From an uncultured Blautia sp. (GTDB lineage: Bacteria > Bacillota > Clostridia > Lachnospirales > Lachnospiraceae): a stretch of DNA of 16,323 nt. Within the stretch, counting starts at the first letter, position 1, and each line of letters opens with the position of its first letter. The DNA lies in contig CAKRRG010000063.1 of assembly GCA_934394545.1 (NCBI GenBank), forward strand, positions 1-16,323, given 5' to 3'. The notes beneath the pieces were generated by a model. It ran no database searches. It saw nothing but the letters and a program-made list of their open reading frames with translations, and had not been told where the DNA came from. Shown here piece after piece: positions 7,256 to 14,565 of this stretch. The translations under genes and the position numbers were made by a program.

Positions 7256-8452
7256 ATGGATCGAATTTACCTTGATCAGGCTAGCACTTCTTTTCCAAAG
7301 GCTCCAGGTGCTGCACAGGCCATGATGGATTATATGACCATGAACGGAGCCAATGTAAACCGCGGCTGCTATTCCAGCGCTTATTCAGCTGAAGAAGTAC
7401 TCTACGAAACCAGACAGCTGCTGGCTGAGCTTTTCCACTTTTCCAAATGCAAAAATGTGATTTTTACACCAAATGTCACTACCAGCCTGAACTTTATCTT
7501 AAAAGGACTTTTAAAACCAGGGGATCACATTCTGGTTTCTTCCATGGAGCATAATGCTGTCATGCGGCCTGTTGTACAGTTAGCCGCCCACGGCGTTTCC
7601 TTTGACCGTCTTCCCTGCAGGGAAGACGGTTCCATGATTCTGGAACAGGTGGATTCCCTTATTAAGCCTGAGACAAAAGCAATCGTCACACTGCATGCAT
7701 CCAATGTGTGCGGAACTGTCATGCCACTTACTGAATTAGGTGAAATCTGCCAGCGGCATCATCTTTATTTCATTGTAGATTCTGCACAGACAGCTGGAAT
7801 TGTACCAATCGATATAAAAAAAATGCATATTGATGCCCTTGCATTCACCGGACATAAGGGGCTTCGCGGTCCCCAGGGAACAGGAGGCTTCCTGATATCC
7901 CAGGAACTGGCAGGGCAAATAGAACCGCTGATTTCCGGAGGAACGGGAAGCGTATCTCACACAGAAGAAATCCCGGATTTCCTTCCGGACCGTTTTGAAT
8001 CCGGAACGCCCAACCTGCCAGGAATTTATGGGCTGCATAAGGCACTGTTATTTCTGAGAAATACAAATTCATTCACAGGTGAAAGTTTATTTTCTCCTCA
8101 TATGCAATCACTCTATAAAAAAGAGCTATCCCTTACAGGCTACTTTCTGGAGCAGCTGCAGGCACTGGATGATACAGGCAAACATCTCCGTATTATTGGA
8201 AAAAAATCTCTGAAAGACCGGACCGCGGTTGTCTCCATCCAGACACCGGAAATCGACATGTCTCAGGTTGCATGGCAGCTGGACAGCGAGTATGGCATTA
8301 TGACCAGAGTTGGTCTGCACTGCGCTCCTAACGCCCATAAAACACTGGGAACTTACCCAGCAGGAACCATCCGCTTCTCCTTCGGACCGGAAAATACGAA
8401 AAAAGAGCTGAATTTTGCCATTCATGGATTAAAAGAAGTTTTAAATCTGTAA
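7256..8452 (+). CDS. Class V aminotransferase, cysteine desulfurase/selenocysteine lyase-like
   Basis: A 398-aa PLP enzyme of the aminotransferase class V fold, closest by motif to the cysteine desulfurase family protein group found beside selenium genes in clostridia (am_tr_V_EGC type). Seen motifs: YLDQASTSFPKAP at the start, the MEHN histidine at 99, VDSAQTAG with Asp175 binding the PLP pyridine nitrogen, and TGHKGLRGPQGTGG with Lys201 as the PLP lysine. RVGLHCAPNAHKTLGT carries Cys356, the likely persulfide/selenide cysteine. It should release S or Se from cysteine or selenocysteine and pass it to the TusA/DUF3343 proteins made from the opposite strand. The ATG at 7256 has AAGGA 10 nt upstream. 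The gene contains a perfect 26-bp palindrome at 7605-7630, reported separately. The LysR gene follows after 65 bp in the same direction. Confidence 0.9.
   Translation: MDRIYLDQASTSFPKAPGAAQAMMDYMTMNGANVNRGCYSSAYSAEEVLYETRQLLAELFHFSKCKNVIFTPNVTTSLNFILKGLLKPGDHILVSSMEHNAVMRPVVQLAAHGVSFDRLPCREDGSMILEQVDSLIKPETKAIVTLHASNVCGTVMPLTELGEICQRHHLYFIVDSAQTAGIVPIDIKKMHIDALAFTGHKGLRGPQGTGGFLISQELAGQIEPLISGGTGSVSHTEEIPDFLPDRFESGTPNLPGIYGLHKALLFLRNTNSFTGESLFSPHMQSLYKKELSLTGYFLEQLQALDDTGKHLRIIGKKSLKDRTAVVSIQTPEIDMSQVAWQLDSEYGIMTRVGLHCAPNAHKTLGTYPAGTIRFSFGPENTKKELNFAIHGLKEVLNL
7605..7630. repeat. Perfect 26-bp palindrome inside the desulfurase-like gene
   Basis: The half-site ACCGTCTTCCCTG (7605-7617) is followed directly by its exact reverse complement (7618-7630) with no spacer. 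In frame it encodes the end of the FDRLPCREDG segment (residues about 117-125). In RNA it could form a stable 11-bp stem. No second copy was noticed in this window. Confidence 0.95.
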
Positions 8453-8484
8453 AGAAATAATCAGTTACAAAATTTCACCCCAAG

Positions 8485-8517
8485 AAAGGAAACAGTATTT
8501 TACTGTAGCAATCTCCT
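8485..8517 (+). promoter_or_regulatory. Ribosome site separated from the LysR start by a hairpin
   Basis: The only recognisable Shine-Dalgarno sequence before the LysR ATG (8518) is AAAGGA at 8485-8490, 27 nt away, too far for normal initiation. Between them ACAGTA (8492-8497), TTT, TACTGT (8501-8506) is a perfect 6-bp dyad. If folded it shortens the effective spacing to about 12 nt. An in-frame TAG at 8507-8509 excludes a start upstream. The dyad could instead be an operator. Confidence 0.5.
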
Positions 8518-9420
8518 ATGGAATTCAAACAATTAGAAGCCTTCGTCGCTGTAGTAGAAAATAAAAGCTTCTCCGAAGCTGCACGCCAGCTAAACCTGAC
8601 TCAGCCCACCATCAGTGCCCACATCAATTCCCTGGAGCAGGAACTGAATTCGCGACTGCTGATCCGTACCACCAAGAAGCTGACCATCACCCAGCGTGGC
8701 CTTCAGCTTTACGACTGCGCCTCCAATATGCTGAACATGCGCAGCAACATTATAGAAGAATTCACCGGACAAAATAAAAAGATCATTGACCTGGCCGTTT
8801 CCACAATCCCCTCCTCTTACCTCCTGCCAGACATTCTCAGTGCCTTTACCAGCCAGATACCGGACGTATACTTCCATTCCTGGCAATCCGACAGCCTTGG
8901 CGCTGTGGCAAGAGTACTGGACGGCAGTGTAGACTTGGCATTGGTGGGAAATACCTTTGATGAACCGGACTGCTGTTTTATTCCTTTTTGTAAAGATAAG
9001 CTTGTAATTGCCACCCCAGTCAACGAGCATTATCTGCAATACCAGCAAAAAACAGATTCCGGTGTCCTTGATTTCTCAGATTTTCTTGGAGAACCATTTA
9101 TTATGCGCGAAACCGGTTCCGGCACCAAGAAAGAAATTGACCGTTATCTGGAAGAACGAAATATTCCAGCCTCTTCCCTTCGCATTGTAGCCCGTATGAA
9201 CGACCTGGAAGCCATCCGCAAATCTGTAGCAGGAGGTCTTGGCATTTCCATTCTCTCAGCCTGCTCTGCCAGGGATCTGGCTGACACCCACCAGATTCTT
9301 ATGTTTCCTTTGAACCACGAATCTGCCGCCCGGACTTTTTACATTGTCTACAGTAAAAATCGGATTCTGAAGCCACATGTGAAACAGTTTTTGAAATTTG
9401 TGAAAAGTTTTTATCAGTAA
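8518..9420 (+). CDS. LysR family regulator of the selenium/sulfur cluster
   Basis: A 300-aa LysR-type regulator. Residues 1-60 are the winged HTH (MEFKQLEAFVAVVENKSFSE, AARQLNLTQPTISAHINSLE, QELNSRLLIRTTKKLTITQRG) and about 90-295 the periplasmic-binding-like effector domain. It strongly resembles the LysR proteins encoded next to selenium metabolism genes in clostridia. Its position behind the desulfurase-like gene and across from yedE suggests that it controls both arms through the T-N11-A box at 7187-7209. The effector is unknown: a selenium or sulfur compound is a guess. The start at 8518 is fixed by an upstream in-frame stop, and its ribosome site has the unusual structured spacer described separately. 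A terminator follows 25 bp after the stop. Confidence 0.93.
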   Translation: MEFKQLEAFVAVVENKSFSEAARQLNLTQPTISAHINSLEQELNSRLLIRTTKKLTITQRGLQLYDCASNMLNMRSNIIEEFTGQNKKIIDLAVSTIPSSYLLPDILSAFTSQIPDVYFHSWQSDSLGAVARVLDGSVDLALVGNTFDEPDCCFIPFCKDKLVIATPVNEHYLQYQQKTDSGVLDFSDFLGEPFIMRETGSGTKKEIDRYLEERNIPASSLRIVARMNDLEAIRKSVAGGLGISILSACSARDLADTHQILMFPLNHESAARTFYIVYSKNRILKPHVKQFLKFVKSFYQ

Positions 9421-9440
9421 CTAATTATCAATAGGTCAAA

Positions 9441-9475
9441 AAGACTGAAATCCAACTTTCGGATTTCAGCCTTTT
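9441..9475. terminator. Bidirectional terminator between LysR and L25 genes
   Basis: CTGAAATCC (9445-9453) pairs perfectly with GGATTTCAG (9461-9469) around a 7-nt loop. It is followed by CCTTTTGGG on the plus strand and by a TCTTTTTG run on the minus strand. It can therefore end the plus-strand LysR transcript and the minus-strand L25 transcript, whose stop is at 9533. Confidence 0.85.
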
Positions 9476-9532
9476 GGGTTTACACATATTCAAAAGTCAA
9501 ACGTTCACTCCAATTCCAAAAGCTGCCGCTGC

Positions 9533-10132
9533 TTATTTCTCCTCAGCAGTTTCCTCAGTCTCTGTATCTGTCTCAGTTTCCGGAACTACATTGTGTACAG
9601 GAGTTACTGTTGCGATGACAGCTTCCAGATCTGTTGAGATGTGAATATTCTTATTCTTAGCAATCTCAAGGTCTTTCACACGAAGAGTATCACCAATCTT
9701 CATACCAGCAACATCAACTTTAATCTTGTCAACCAAATCTGCCGGAAGGGCTTTATATGCAACCTCTTTCAACTCATCCTGCAGAACACCGGACAAAACT
9801 TTATCTTCATTTTCCAGGATAATCTCAGCAGTAGAATGTACCATTTCATTGCTTACCAATGCCTGGAAATCCACCTCTTCCACAACATGTGCAAGTGGAT
9901 TATAATCAACTTCCTTGATCAGTGCATCGTAAGTCTTTCCTTCAAGCTCCAGCATTACCTGGCTTCCTTTATTGTTGTTCTTTAAAAGAGTCTCAATTTC
10001 TTTCTTAGTAAACTTAAGGGGAATGGAGCCTTCAATTTCTCTGCCGAACAGGTTTCCTGTTACAAATCCTTCTCTTCTTAATTTCTTTGCTTTGACATCC
10101 ATGCTTCTTTTTTCAGCTTTTAAAGTATTCAT
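9533..10132 (-). CDS. rplY: 50S ribosomal protein L25/general stress protein Ctc
   Basis: A 199-aa protein of the long, two-domain L25/TL5/CTC type that binds 5S rRNA in the large ribosomal subunit. The N-terminal L25 domain spans about 1-90 (MNTLKAEKRSMDVKAKKLRR, GFVTGNLFGREIEGSIPLKF, the YNPLAHVVEEVDFQ segment). The C-terminal TL5/CTC domain spans about 95-180 (ADLVDKIKVDVAGMKIGDTL, then RVKDLEIAKNKNIHISTDLE). An acidic tail rich in Thr and Glu follows, common in this family. GGAGG lies 9 nt before the ATG at 10132. It appears monocistronic, with a TATAAT -10 on the minus strand at 10226-10221. Confidence 0.95.
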   Translation of the reverse strand: MNTLKAEKRSMDVKAKKLRREGFVTGNLFGREIEGSIPLKFTKKEIETLLKNNNKGSQVMLELEGKTYDALIKEVDYNPLAHVVEEVDFQALVSNEMVHSTAEIILENEDKVLSGVLQDELKEVAYKALPADLVDKIKVDVAGMKIGDTLRVKDLEIAKNKNIHISTDLEAVIATVTPVHNVVPETETDTETEETAEEK

Positions 10133-10220
10133 TTATCTTTTCCTCCAAAATTCTGAAACGCTTAGCAGCCTTCAACAAAGAGGTTTTGTTAAGTACTTCT
10201 TTTTTCTTTTTACGTCCCTT

Positions 10221-10226
10221 ATTATA
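10221..10226 (-). promoter_or_regulatory. -10 element of the L25 gene
   Basis: The minus strand reads a consensus TATAAT here, which would give a leader of about 80 nt before the L25 ATG. No good -35 lies 16-18 bp upstream. A TTGGTT is 22 bp away, so the -35 part is uncertain. Confidence 0.5.
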
Positions 10227-10355
10227 GTCATCTGTTCCGATTATGATTAACCAAATTTATTTTTTTTCAGGTGAATTTTTTGGTAAAATCTGCTCTTGTT
10301 TTTTACGAAAATGAGGTTATCTCGCCCCCCAAACGTGCGTTGCTTTGCGAACACG

Positions 10356-10391
10356 AAAAAGGCAGTTATAAGCGTCCTGCCTATAACTGTC
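10356..10391 (-). terminator. Terminator of the ABC transporter operon
   Basis: On the minus strand GACAGTTATA (10391-10382) pairs with TATAACTGCC (10370-10361), 10 bp with one G-U pair and an 11-nt loop, then TTTTT at 10360-10356. On the plus strand the following sequence lacks a T-run, so the minus-strand direction is favoured. It lies about 200 bp after the last ATPase stop, leaving an unusually long 3' region. Confidence 0.7.
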
Positions 10392-10406
10392 TCTTAGAAG
10401 AAGGTC

Positions 10407-10439
10407 TACATGTAATTATTTGTGGAGGTGTTACATGTA
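10407..10439. repeat. Inverted repeat TACATGTAA in the 3' region of the ABC operon
   Basis: TACATGTAA (10407-10415) and TTACATGTA (10431-10439) are a perfect 9-bp inverted repeat around 15 nt. Each arm contains the self-palindrome TACATGTA. The plus-strand loop contains GGAGGTG, a near-perfect ribosome site, directly followed by ATG TAA. Confidence 0.75.
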
Positions 10440-10440
10440 A

Positions 10441-10515
10441 CTATGTATAATATTTGCATTCTGACATTTCCCATGCCTTGCTGCTGAAGTTAATTTTACC
10501 AGATTTCTCAGGCAT
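10441..10515 (-). CDS. Possible 24-aa small protein downstream of the ABC operon
   Basis: An ATG at 10515 opens 24 codons reading MPEKSGKINFSSKAWEMSECKYYT, ending in TAG at 10443-10441. GGGGAG lies about 6 nt upstream, a usable ribosome site, and a GTG start directly precedes the ATG. The frame is open further upstream, for another 25 or so codons back to a TAA near the ATPase stop, but without another good start codon. It lies between the ABC operon and its terminator, so it would be co-transcribed. I recognise no family. It may instead be the decayed 3' part of a longer gene or plain chance. Confidence 0.3.
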   Translation of the reverse strand: MPEKSGKINFSSKAWEMSECKYYT

Positions 10516-10596
10516 CACAAGCTCCCCAGGGGGATATTTACCTATTCCTATTTTGCATAAATTTCCGGTTCTATTGAATATATAACTTCCGGTTTA

Positions 10597-11358
10597 TTAT
10601 TCCAATACCGCCTCCACCAGTTTCTTTGTATACTCTTCCTTGGGCTCATTGATAATATCATCAGGACGTCCGCTCTCTACCACCTTTCCATCATATAGAA
10701 CCAGCACCTTGTCACAAAACATCTGCACAAGTGCCAGATTATGGCAGATAAAAATAAAGGATAGTCCATGTTTCTCCTTCAGTTCCTGCAGAAGCTTCAT
10801 GATCTGCTGCTGAATCGTAACATCCAGTGCACTGGTGGCCTCATCACAGATCAGTATTTTGGGCTCTACTGCCAAAGCTCTTGCAATAGCAGCCCTCTGA
10901 CACTGCCCACCACTTACTTCATAAGGATATCTTCCCGCAAACTGCGCATCAAGACCACACTGTTCCAGCAGTTCTTTCACTCTTTTTGCAACATCCTCTT
11001 TCTTCATCCCTCGGTTTCGAAGACTTTCGCCGATTCCATCTCCCAAAGTTCTTCTTGGATCAAAAGAACCCACAGGATTCTGAAATACCATCTGAATATT
11101 GCCATAGATATCCTTCATTTGCCTTTGCTTCAATCTTGTGATATCTTTTCCCTGAAATTTCAAGATACCGTCTGTAATGTCAGTCAACCGGGTGATCATT
11201 TTCGCCAGTGTACTCTTTCCCGAACCGGACTCTCCCACAATTCCAAGAGTCTCCCCTTCTTGCAGAGAAAAGCTCACATTATCCACCGCTTTAAAGGATT
11301 CTTTTCCCCTCTGGGTAAATACCTTTGTTAAATGCTCAGCCTCCAAAAGTGTGTTCAT
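10597..11358 (-). CDS. Oligopeptide/nickel-type ABC transporter ATPase (DppF/NikE-like)
   Basis: A 253-aa cytoplasmic ABC ATPase. It has Walker A GESGSGKST (42-50), Q-loop Gln93, signature VSGGQCQRAAIA (148-159), Walker B ILICDEATSALD (168-179) and the switch His206. It is the second ATPase of a peptide/nickel-family importer and would pair with the product of the upstream gene to drive the two permeases. Its ATG overlaps the upstream stop by 4 bp (ATGA, 11355-11358). The length is short for Opp/DppF (usually over 300 aa), because the C-terminal oligopeptide extension is missing, as in NikE-like members. The substrate cannot be told from the ATPase. Confidence 0.93.
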   Translation of the reverse strand: MNTLLEAEHLTKVFTQRGKESFKAVDNVSFSLQEGETLGIVGESGSGKSTLAKMITRLTDITDGILKFQGKDITRLKQRQMKDIYGNIQMVFQNPVGSFDPRRTLGDGIGESLRNRGMKKEDVAKRVKELLEQCGLDAQFAGRYPYEVSGGQCQRAAIARALAVEPKILICDEATSALDVTIQQQIMKLLQELKEKHGLSFIFICHNLALVQMFCDKVLVLYDGKVVESGRPDDIINEPKEEYTKKLVEAVLE

Positions 11359-12152
11359 GCTTTTTCCTTTCTCTTAAGCCTGGGTACTGCTGATAACAGC
11401 TTCTTCGTATACGGATCCTGCGGATCATTCAAAACCATCCCGGCTTCTCCGTATTCTATTGTTTTTCCATCTTTCAGAACCAAAACGGTATCGGCCATAG
11501 CACGGACCACACCGATATCGTGAGTCACAATTACAATTGCAGTTCCAAAAAGTTCCCGAAGTCTTAGCATCTCTTTTATTACCTGGCGCTGAACCGATAC
11601 ATCCAGCGCACTTGTAGGCTCATCTGCAAACAGAATCGGCGGATTCATCAGCATGGCAATGGCAATTCCTGCTCTCTGGTTCATTCCACCGGACAATTCA
11701 AATGGATAGCTGTCCCACACTCTCTGGCTGTCCTTGAAATTCAATTTGTCAAACAGCTCCATAGCGCGTTCTTTTGCCACACTTCTGCTCACTTTCTCAT
11801 GAGCACGCATACTTTCATAAATCTGGTCGCCAATTGTCCGGATGGGACAAAGCGAGGCTCCTGCATCCTGAAAAATCATGCCGATTTTTGCGCCCCGGAT
11901 TTTTCTCTTTTCTTTCTCAGAAATATCCAGAATATTCTGCCCCATATAGCAGATATCCCCTCTTGTCACAAGACCATCTGGGCCAAGAAGTCCCATAGCA
12001 GCCTTGATCAGTGTACTCTTACCGCTTCCGGACTCTCCTACAAGCCCCAGGATTTCTCCTGGAGCAAGAGAAAAGCTTACATCATGGACTACCGCTTTTC
12101 CATCAAAGGATATTTCCACAGAATCATAGGTCAGTATTTTACTCTCCATCAT
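11355..12152 (-). CDS. Oligopeptide/nickel-type ABC transporter ATPase (DppD/NikD-like)
   Basis: A 265-aa ABC ATPase with Walker A GESGSGKST (39-47), Gln95, signature LSGGMNQRAGIA (153-164), Walker B ILFADEPTSALD (173-184), His211 and the family ending DPYTKKLLSAVPRLKRK. It is the first ATPase of the heterodimer. It begins 4 bp after the binding-protein stop (TGA, then ATG ATG at 12152 and 12149), with no strong ribosome site, so it should be translated by coupling. Either ATG may be used. Like its partner it is shorter than Opp/Dpp ATPases and closer in size to NikD. Confidence 0.92.
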   Translation of the reverse strand: MMESKILTYDSVEISFDGKAVVHDVSFSLAPGEILGLVGESGSGKSTLIKAAMGLLGPDGLVTRGDICYMGQNILDISEKEKRKIRGAKIGMIFQDAGASLCPIRTIGDQIYESMRAHEKVSRSVAKERAMELFDKLNFKDSQRVWDSYPFELSGGMNQRAGIAIAMLMNPPILFADEPTSALDVSVQRQVIKEMLRLRELFGTAIVIVTHDIGVVRAMADTVLVLKDGKTIEYGEAGMVLNDPQDPYTKKLLSAVPRLKRKEKA

Positions 12153-12156
12153 ACAT

Positions 12157-13695
12157 TCAGTTAATATCCAGATCTGCTGTCAGCTCATAATAATCACAAG
12201 GATGAGCCACAAGACCGGTTACATTTGACTGCATAATCATACTCATTTTAAGATGAGAACAGAACACATAAGCATTGTCATCCAGAACGGTCTGCTGCAT
12301 CTGAATTCCCAGTTCGGAACGTTTTTCCACATCAAATTCCGTCTCCATCTCGGCTGCAAGCTCCTCCAGCTTGTCACTGTGATAATGTCCATTATTAGAA
12401 ACAGACTCATCCAATGTGCAGGACGTAAAGAAGTACTGTGGATCTCCTGTAGGTGCTGTTACCATGGCACTTGCATATACATCCCACAGAGTAGGATCTT
12501 TGCGAATGGTATTATTATCAGATGTGCAGTTAACCTGAACGTCCATACCAATCTCTTTCAGAGTTGCCTGTGCTGACTCTGCCAGCAGCGGAAGCTCCTG
12601 ACGGCTTGGATAAGTAAGCCAGCGGATCACAAGCTTCGTTCCATCCTTTTCGCGGATTCCGTCACCATCGGAATCAACCCAGCCAGCATCCTCCAGAACC
12701 TTTTTTGCTCCATCCGGATCATAGCTCTCTGTAGTCAGATTCTGTCCGCCGAATGAAAAAGTATCCGGGAATGCACCAACTGCAGGATATCCATATCCAT
12801 TCAGTAATACAGATACAAAGCTCTCTTTGTCAATTCCCATAGCAATCGCCTTTCGGACTGCCGGATCAGATGTTACAGGACTTTCAAAATTCATCCACGC
12901 ATAAAATGCACGGCTTGTTGCAGTACTGGTAAATGAAAAATCATCGTTCTCAAATAATGGATAGCTTGCATACGCCATACCATAGGCAGCATTGATTTCA
13001 CCTGCCTGAAGTGCAAATGCCAGTGTATCTCCATCGGAAATAGTACGAACCGTGATCTCATCCACATTTACATCCCCATTCCAGTAATTTTCATTTTTTA
13101 CAAGTGTAAGATGATCATCCGTTACCAGATCTGTGGCAACATAAGGGCCCGTACCGATTACAATTCCATTGTCCGTAATTCCAGCCTGTACATCAATAAT
13201 ACAGCCATAAGGATCACTTAAATAGTTAATCAATGCCGGCTTCGGCTCTGTGGTCTTAATTGTAACCACATTTCCATCTGCTTCAATCGTACCAATACAA
13301 AGATCACCTGATGCTCTCTCGTGATTTGCAATAAGAGACTCCAGGCTTTCCTTTACTGCCTGTCCATCACAGGCACGTCCATTAGAAAATACAACACCAT
13401 CGTTCAAAGTAATTTTCCAGGTGAGCTCATCCACATTTTCATATTCTTTTGCAATCCATGGTTCAATTTCCATGGTATCGGAATAACGAAACAGTGTTTC
13501 TCCCACACCGTAACGAATGCACGCCCATCCTGCATAAGTGTTCTGAGGATTGATATCTGCCTCTTCATTCTCTGCATTAAAGGTTGTATCACCAAATACA
13601 AATGTTTTCTTGTCTTCTGCCATTGCTGGCATTGCAGTTAAGCCAATTGTCATACCCACAGCTAATGCAATTGCCAGAATCTTTTTTGTTTTCAT
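12157..13695 (-). CDS. Family 5 extracellular solute-binding protein of the ABC importer
   Basis: A 512-aa binding protein of the peptide/nickel family (SBP_bac_5). Family blocks include YGVGETLFRYSDTMEIEPWI, ENVDELTWKITLNDGVVFSN, VIGTGPYVATDL with KNENYWNG, SDPAVRKAIAMGIDKE and GYGYPAVGAFPDTFSFGG, and the AGWVDSDGDGIREKDG loop. The N-terminus is a signal peptide: MKTKK, hydrophobic residues 6-23, then AMA-ED with cleavage expected after Ala26. There is no lipobox cysteine, which is odd for a Gram-positive binding protein. It would capture a peptide, metal complex or other small ligand outside the cell. The ligand is not readable from the sequence. The ATG at 13695 directly abuts the upstream TAA, and its GAGGAGG is embedded in the last codons of that permease. 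Confidence 0.93.
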   Translation of the reverse strand: MKTKKILAIALAVGMTIGLTAMPAMAEDKKTFVFGDTTFNAENEEADINPQNTYAGWACIRYGVGETLFRYSDTMEIEPWIAKEYENVDELTWKITLNDGVVFSNGRACDGQAVKESLESLIANHERASGDLCIGTIEADGNVVTIKTTEPKPALINYLSDPYGCIIDVQAGITDNGIVIGTGPYVATDLVTDDHLTLVKNENYWNGDVNVDEITVRTISDGDTLAFALQAGEINAAYGMAYASYPLFENDDFSFTSTATSRAFYAWMNFESPVTSDPAVRKAIAMGIDKESFVSVLLNGYGYPAVGAFPDTFSFGGQNLTTESYDPDGAKKVLEDAGWVDSDGDGIREKDGTKLVIRWLTYPSRQELPLLAESAQATLKEIGMDVQVNCTSDNNTIRKDPTLWDVYASAMVTAPTGDPQYFFTSCTLDESVSNNGHYHSDKLEELAAEMETEFDVEKRSELGIQMQQTVLDDNAYVFCSHLKMSMIMQSNVTGLVAHPCDYYELTADLDIN

Positions 13696-14565
13696 TTACA
13701 TTCCTCCTCTTCTTTTTGAATGACTGTTTTTAGGATCCAGATAATCGCGGACAGTGTCACCCAATAGATTAAAAATAACTACAGATACAAAAATTGCAAC
13801 TCCCGGGGATAAAACCACCCACGGATAGGTCTGGATCATACTTCTACCACTGCTCATCATACTTCCCCATTCTGCCATAGGAATCTGGGCACCAAGTCCC
13901 AAAAAGGACAGACCGGCCAGTTCCATCATCATGGTTCCGATATCCAGCATGGCAGTAACAAGAACAGGCCCCAGCATGTTTGGAACAACATGTCTTACCA
14001 TAATCTGAACAGAATTGTCACCTGCCAATATTGCAGCATGTATATAGGATTCATTTTTTAATGCCAGCGTCTGGCCTCGTGCAATTCGTGAGTACTTCGG
14101 CCAGCTGATCAATGCCAGTGCAATAATCGCATTCTGGATGCCACCACCAAGAACTGCTGCAATTGCCATAGCAAATACAAGTCCCGGAAATGCCAGGCAT
14201 ACATCGGAAATCCGCATCATAACAGCATCCAGGATTCCGCCGAAATAGCCACAGCACAGTCCTACAATAGTTCCGAATATGGAAATCACAGCCACCAGTA
14301 TAAATGTGGAGAAAATACTGGCTCTTGCTCCGCTGATCACCCGGGACAGCATATCCCTTCCATAGGTATCTGTTCCCATTGGATGCTGAAGGCTTGGAGC
14401 CTGAAGGGCACAGGAAAGATCCTGGGCATATGGATCATAGGGGCACAGATGTTCTGAAAAAATTGCCAGAAGCACCAGACAGGCTGCCAGTACACTGAAA
14501 AATATCAGTTTTTGTTTTATATGATTTTTCCGGATTTTCTGGACACGTACTGTTATCTCACTCAT
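13696..14565 (-). CDS. ABC transporter permease (DppC/NikC-like)
   Basis: A 289-aa inner-membrane permease of the peptide/nickel family. It has the N-terminal OppC-type segment (LCPYDPYAQDLSCALQAPSL, QHPMGTDTYGRDMLSRVISGAR), about five to six membrane helices, and the EAA-type loop near ILAGDNSVQIMVRHVVPNML. The C-terminal SFLGLGAQIPMAEWGSMMSS is hallmark. The frame can begin at a GTG at 14574, but that codon overlaps the GGAGGTG ribosome site. The ATG at 14565 lies 8 nt after GGAGG and is preferred. The start overlaps the NikB-like stop by 8 bp. Confidence 0.93.
   Translation of the reverse strand: MSEITVRVQKIRKNHIKQKLIFFSVLAACLVLLAIFSEHLCPYDPYAQDLSCALQAPSLQHPMGTDTYGRDMLSRVISGARASIFSTFILVAVISIFGTIVGLCCGYFGGILDAVMMRISDVCLAFPGLVFAMAIAAVLGGGIQNAIIALALISWPKYSRIARGQTLALKNESYIHAAILAGDNSVQIMVRHVVPNMLGPVLVTAMLDIGTMMMELAGLSFLGLGAQIPMAEWGSMMSSGRSMIQTYPWVVLSPGVAIFVSVVIFNLLGDTVRDYLDPKNSHSKRRGGM

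Larger units (their letters stand above)
10133..10596. other. 464-bp gap between the L25 gene and the ABC operon
   Basis: From right to left on the minus strand this holds the 3' region of the ABC operon with a possible 24-aa ORF (10441-10515), an inverted repeat (10407-10439) and the operon terminator (10356-10391). Then comes the L25 promoter and a leader of about 80 nt. I see no longer protein-coding frame with a believable start. About 10261-10355 shows no clear element apart from an imperfect hairpin near 10334-10354. Confidence 0.6.
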
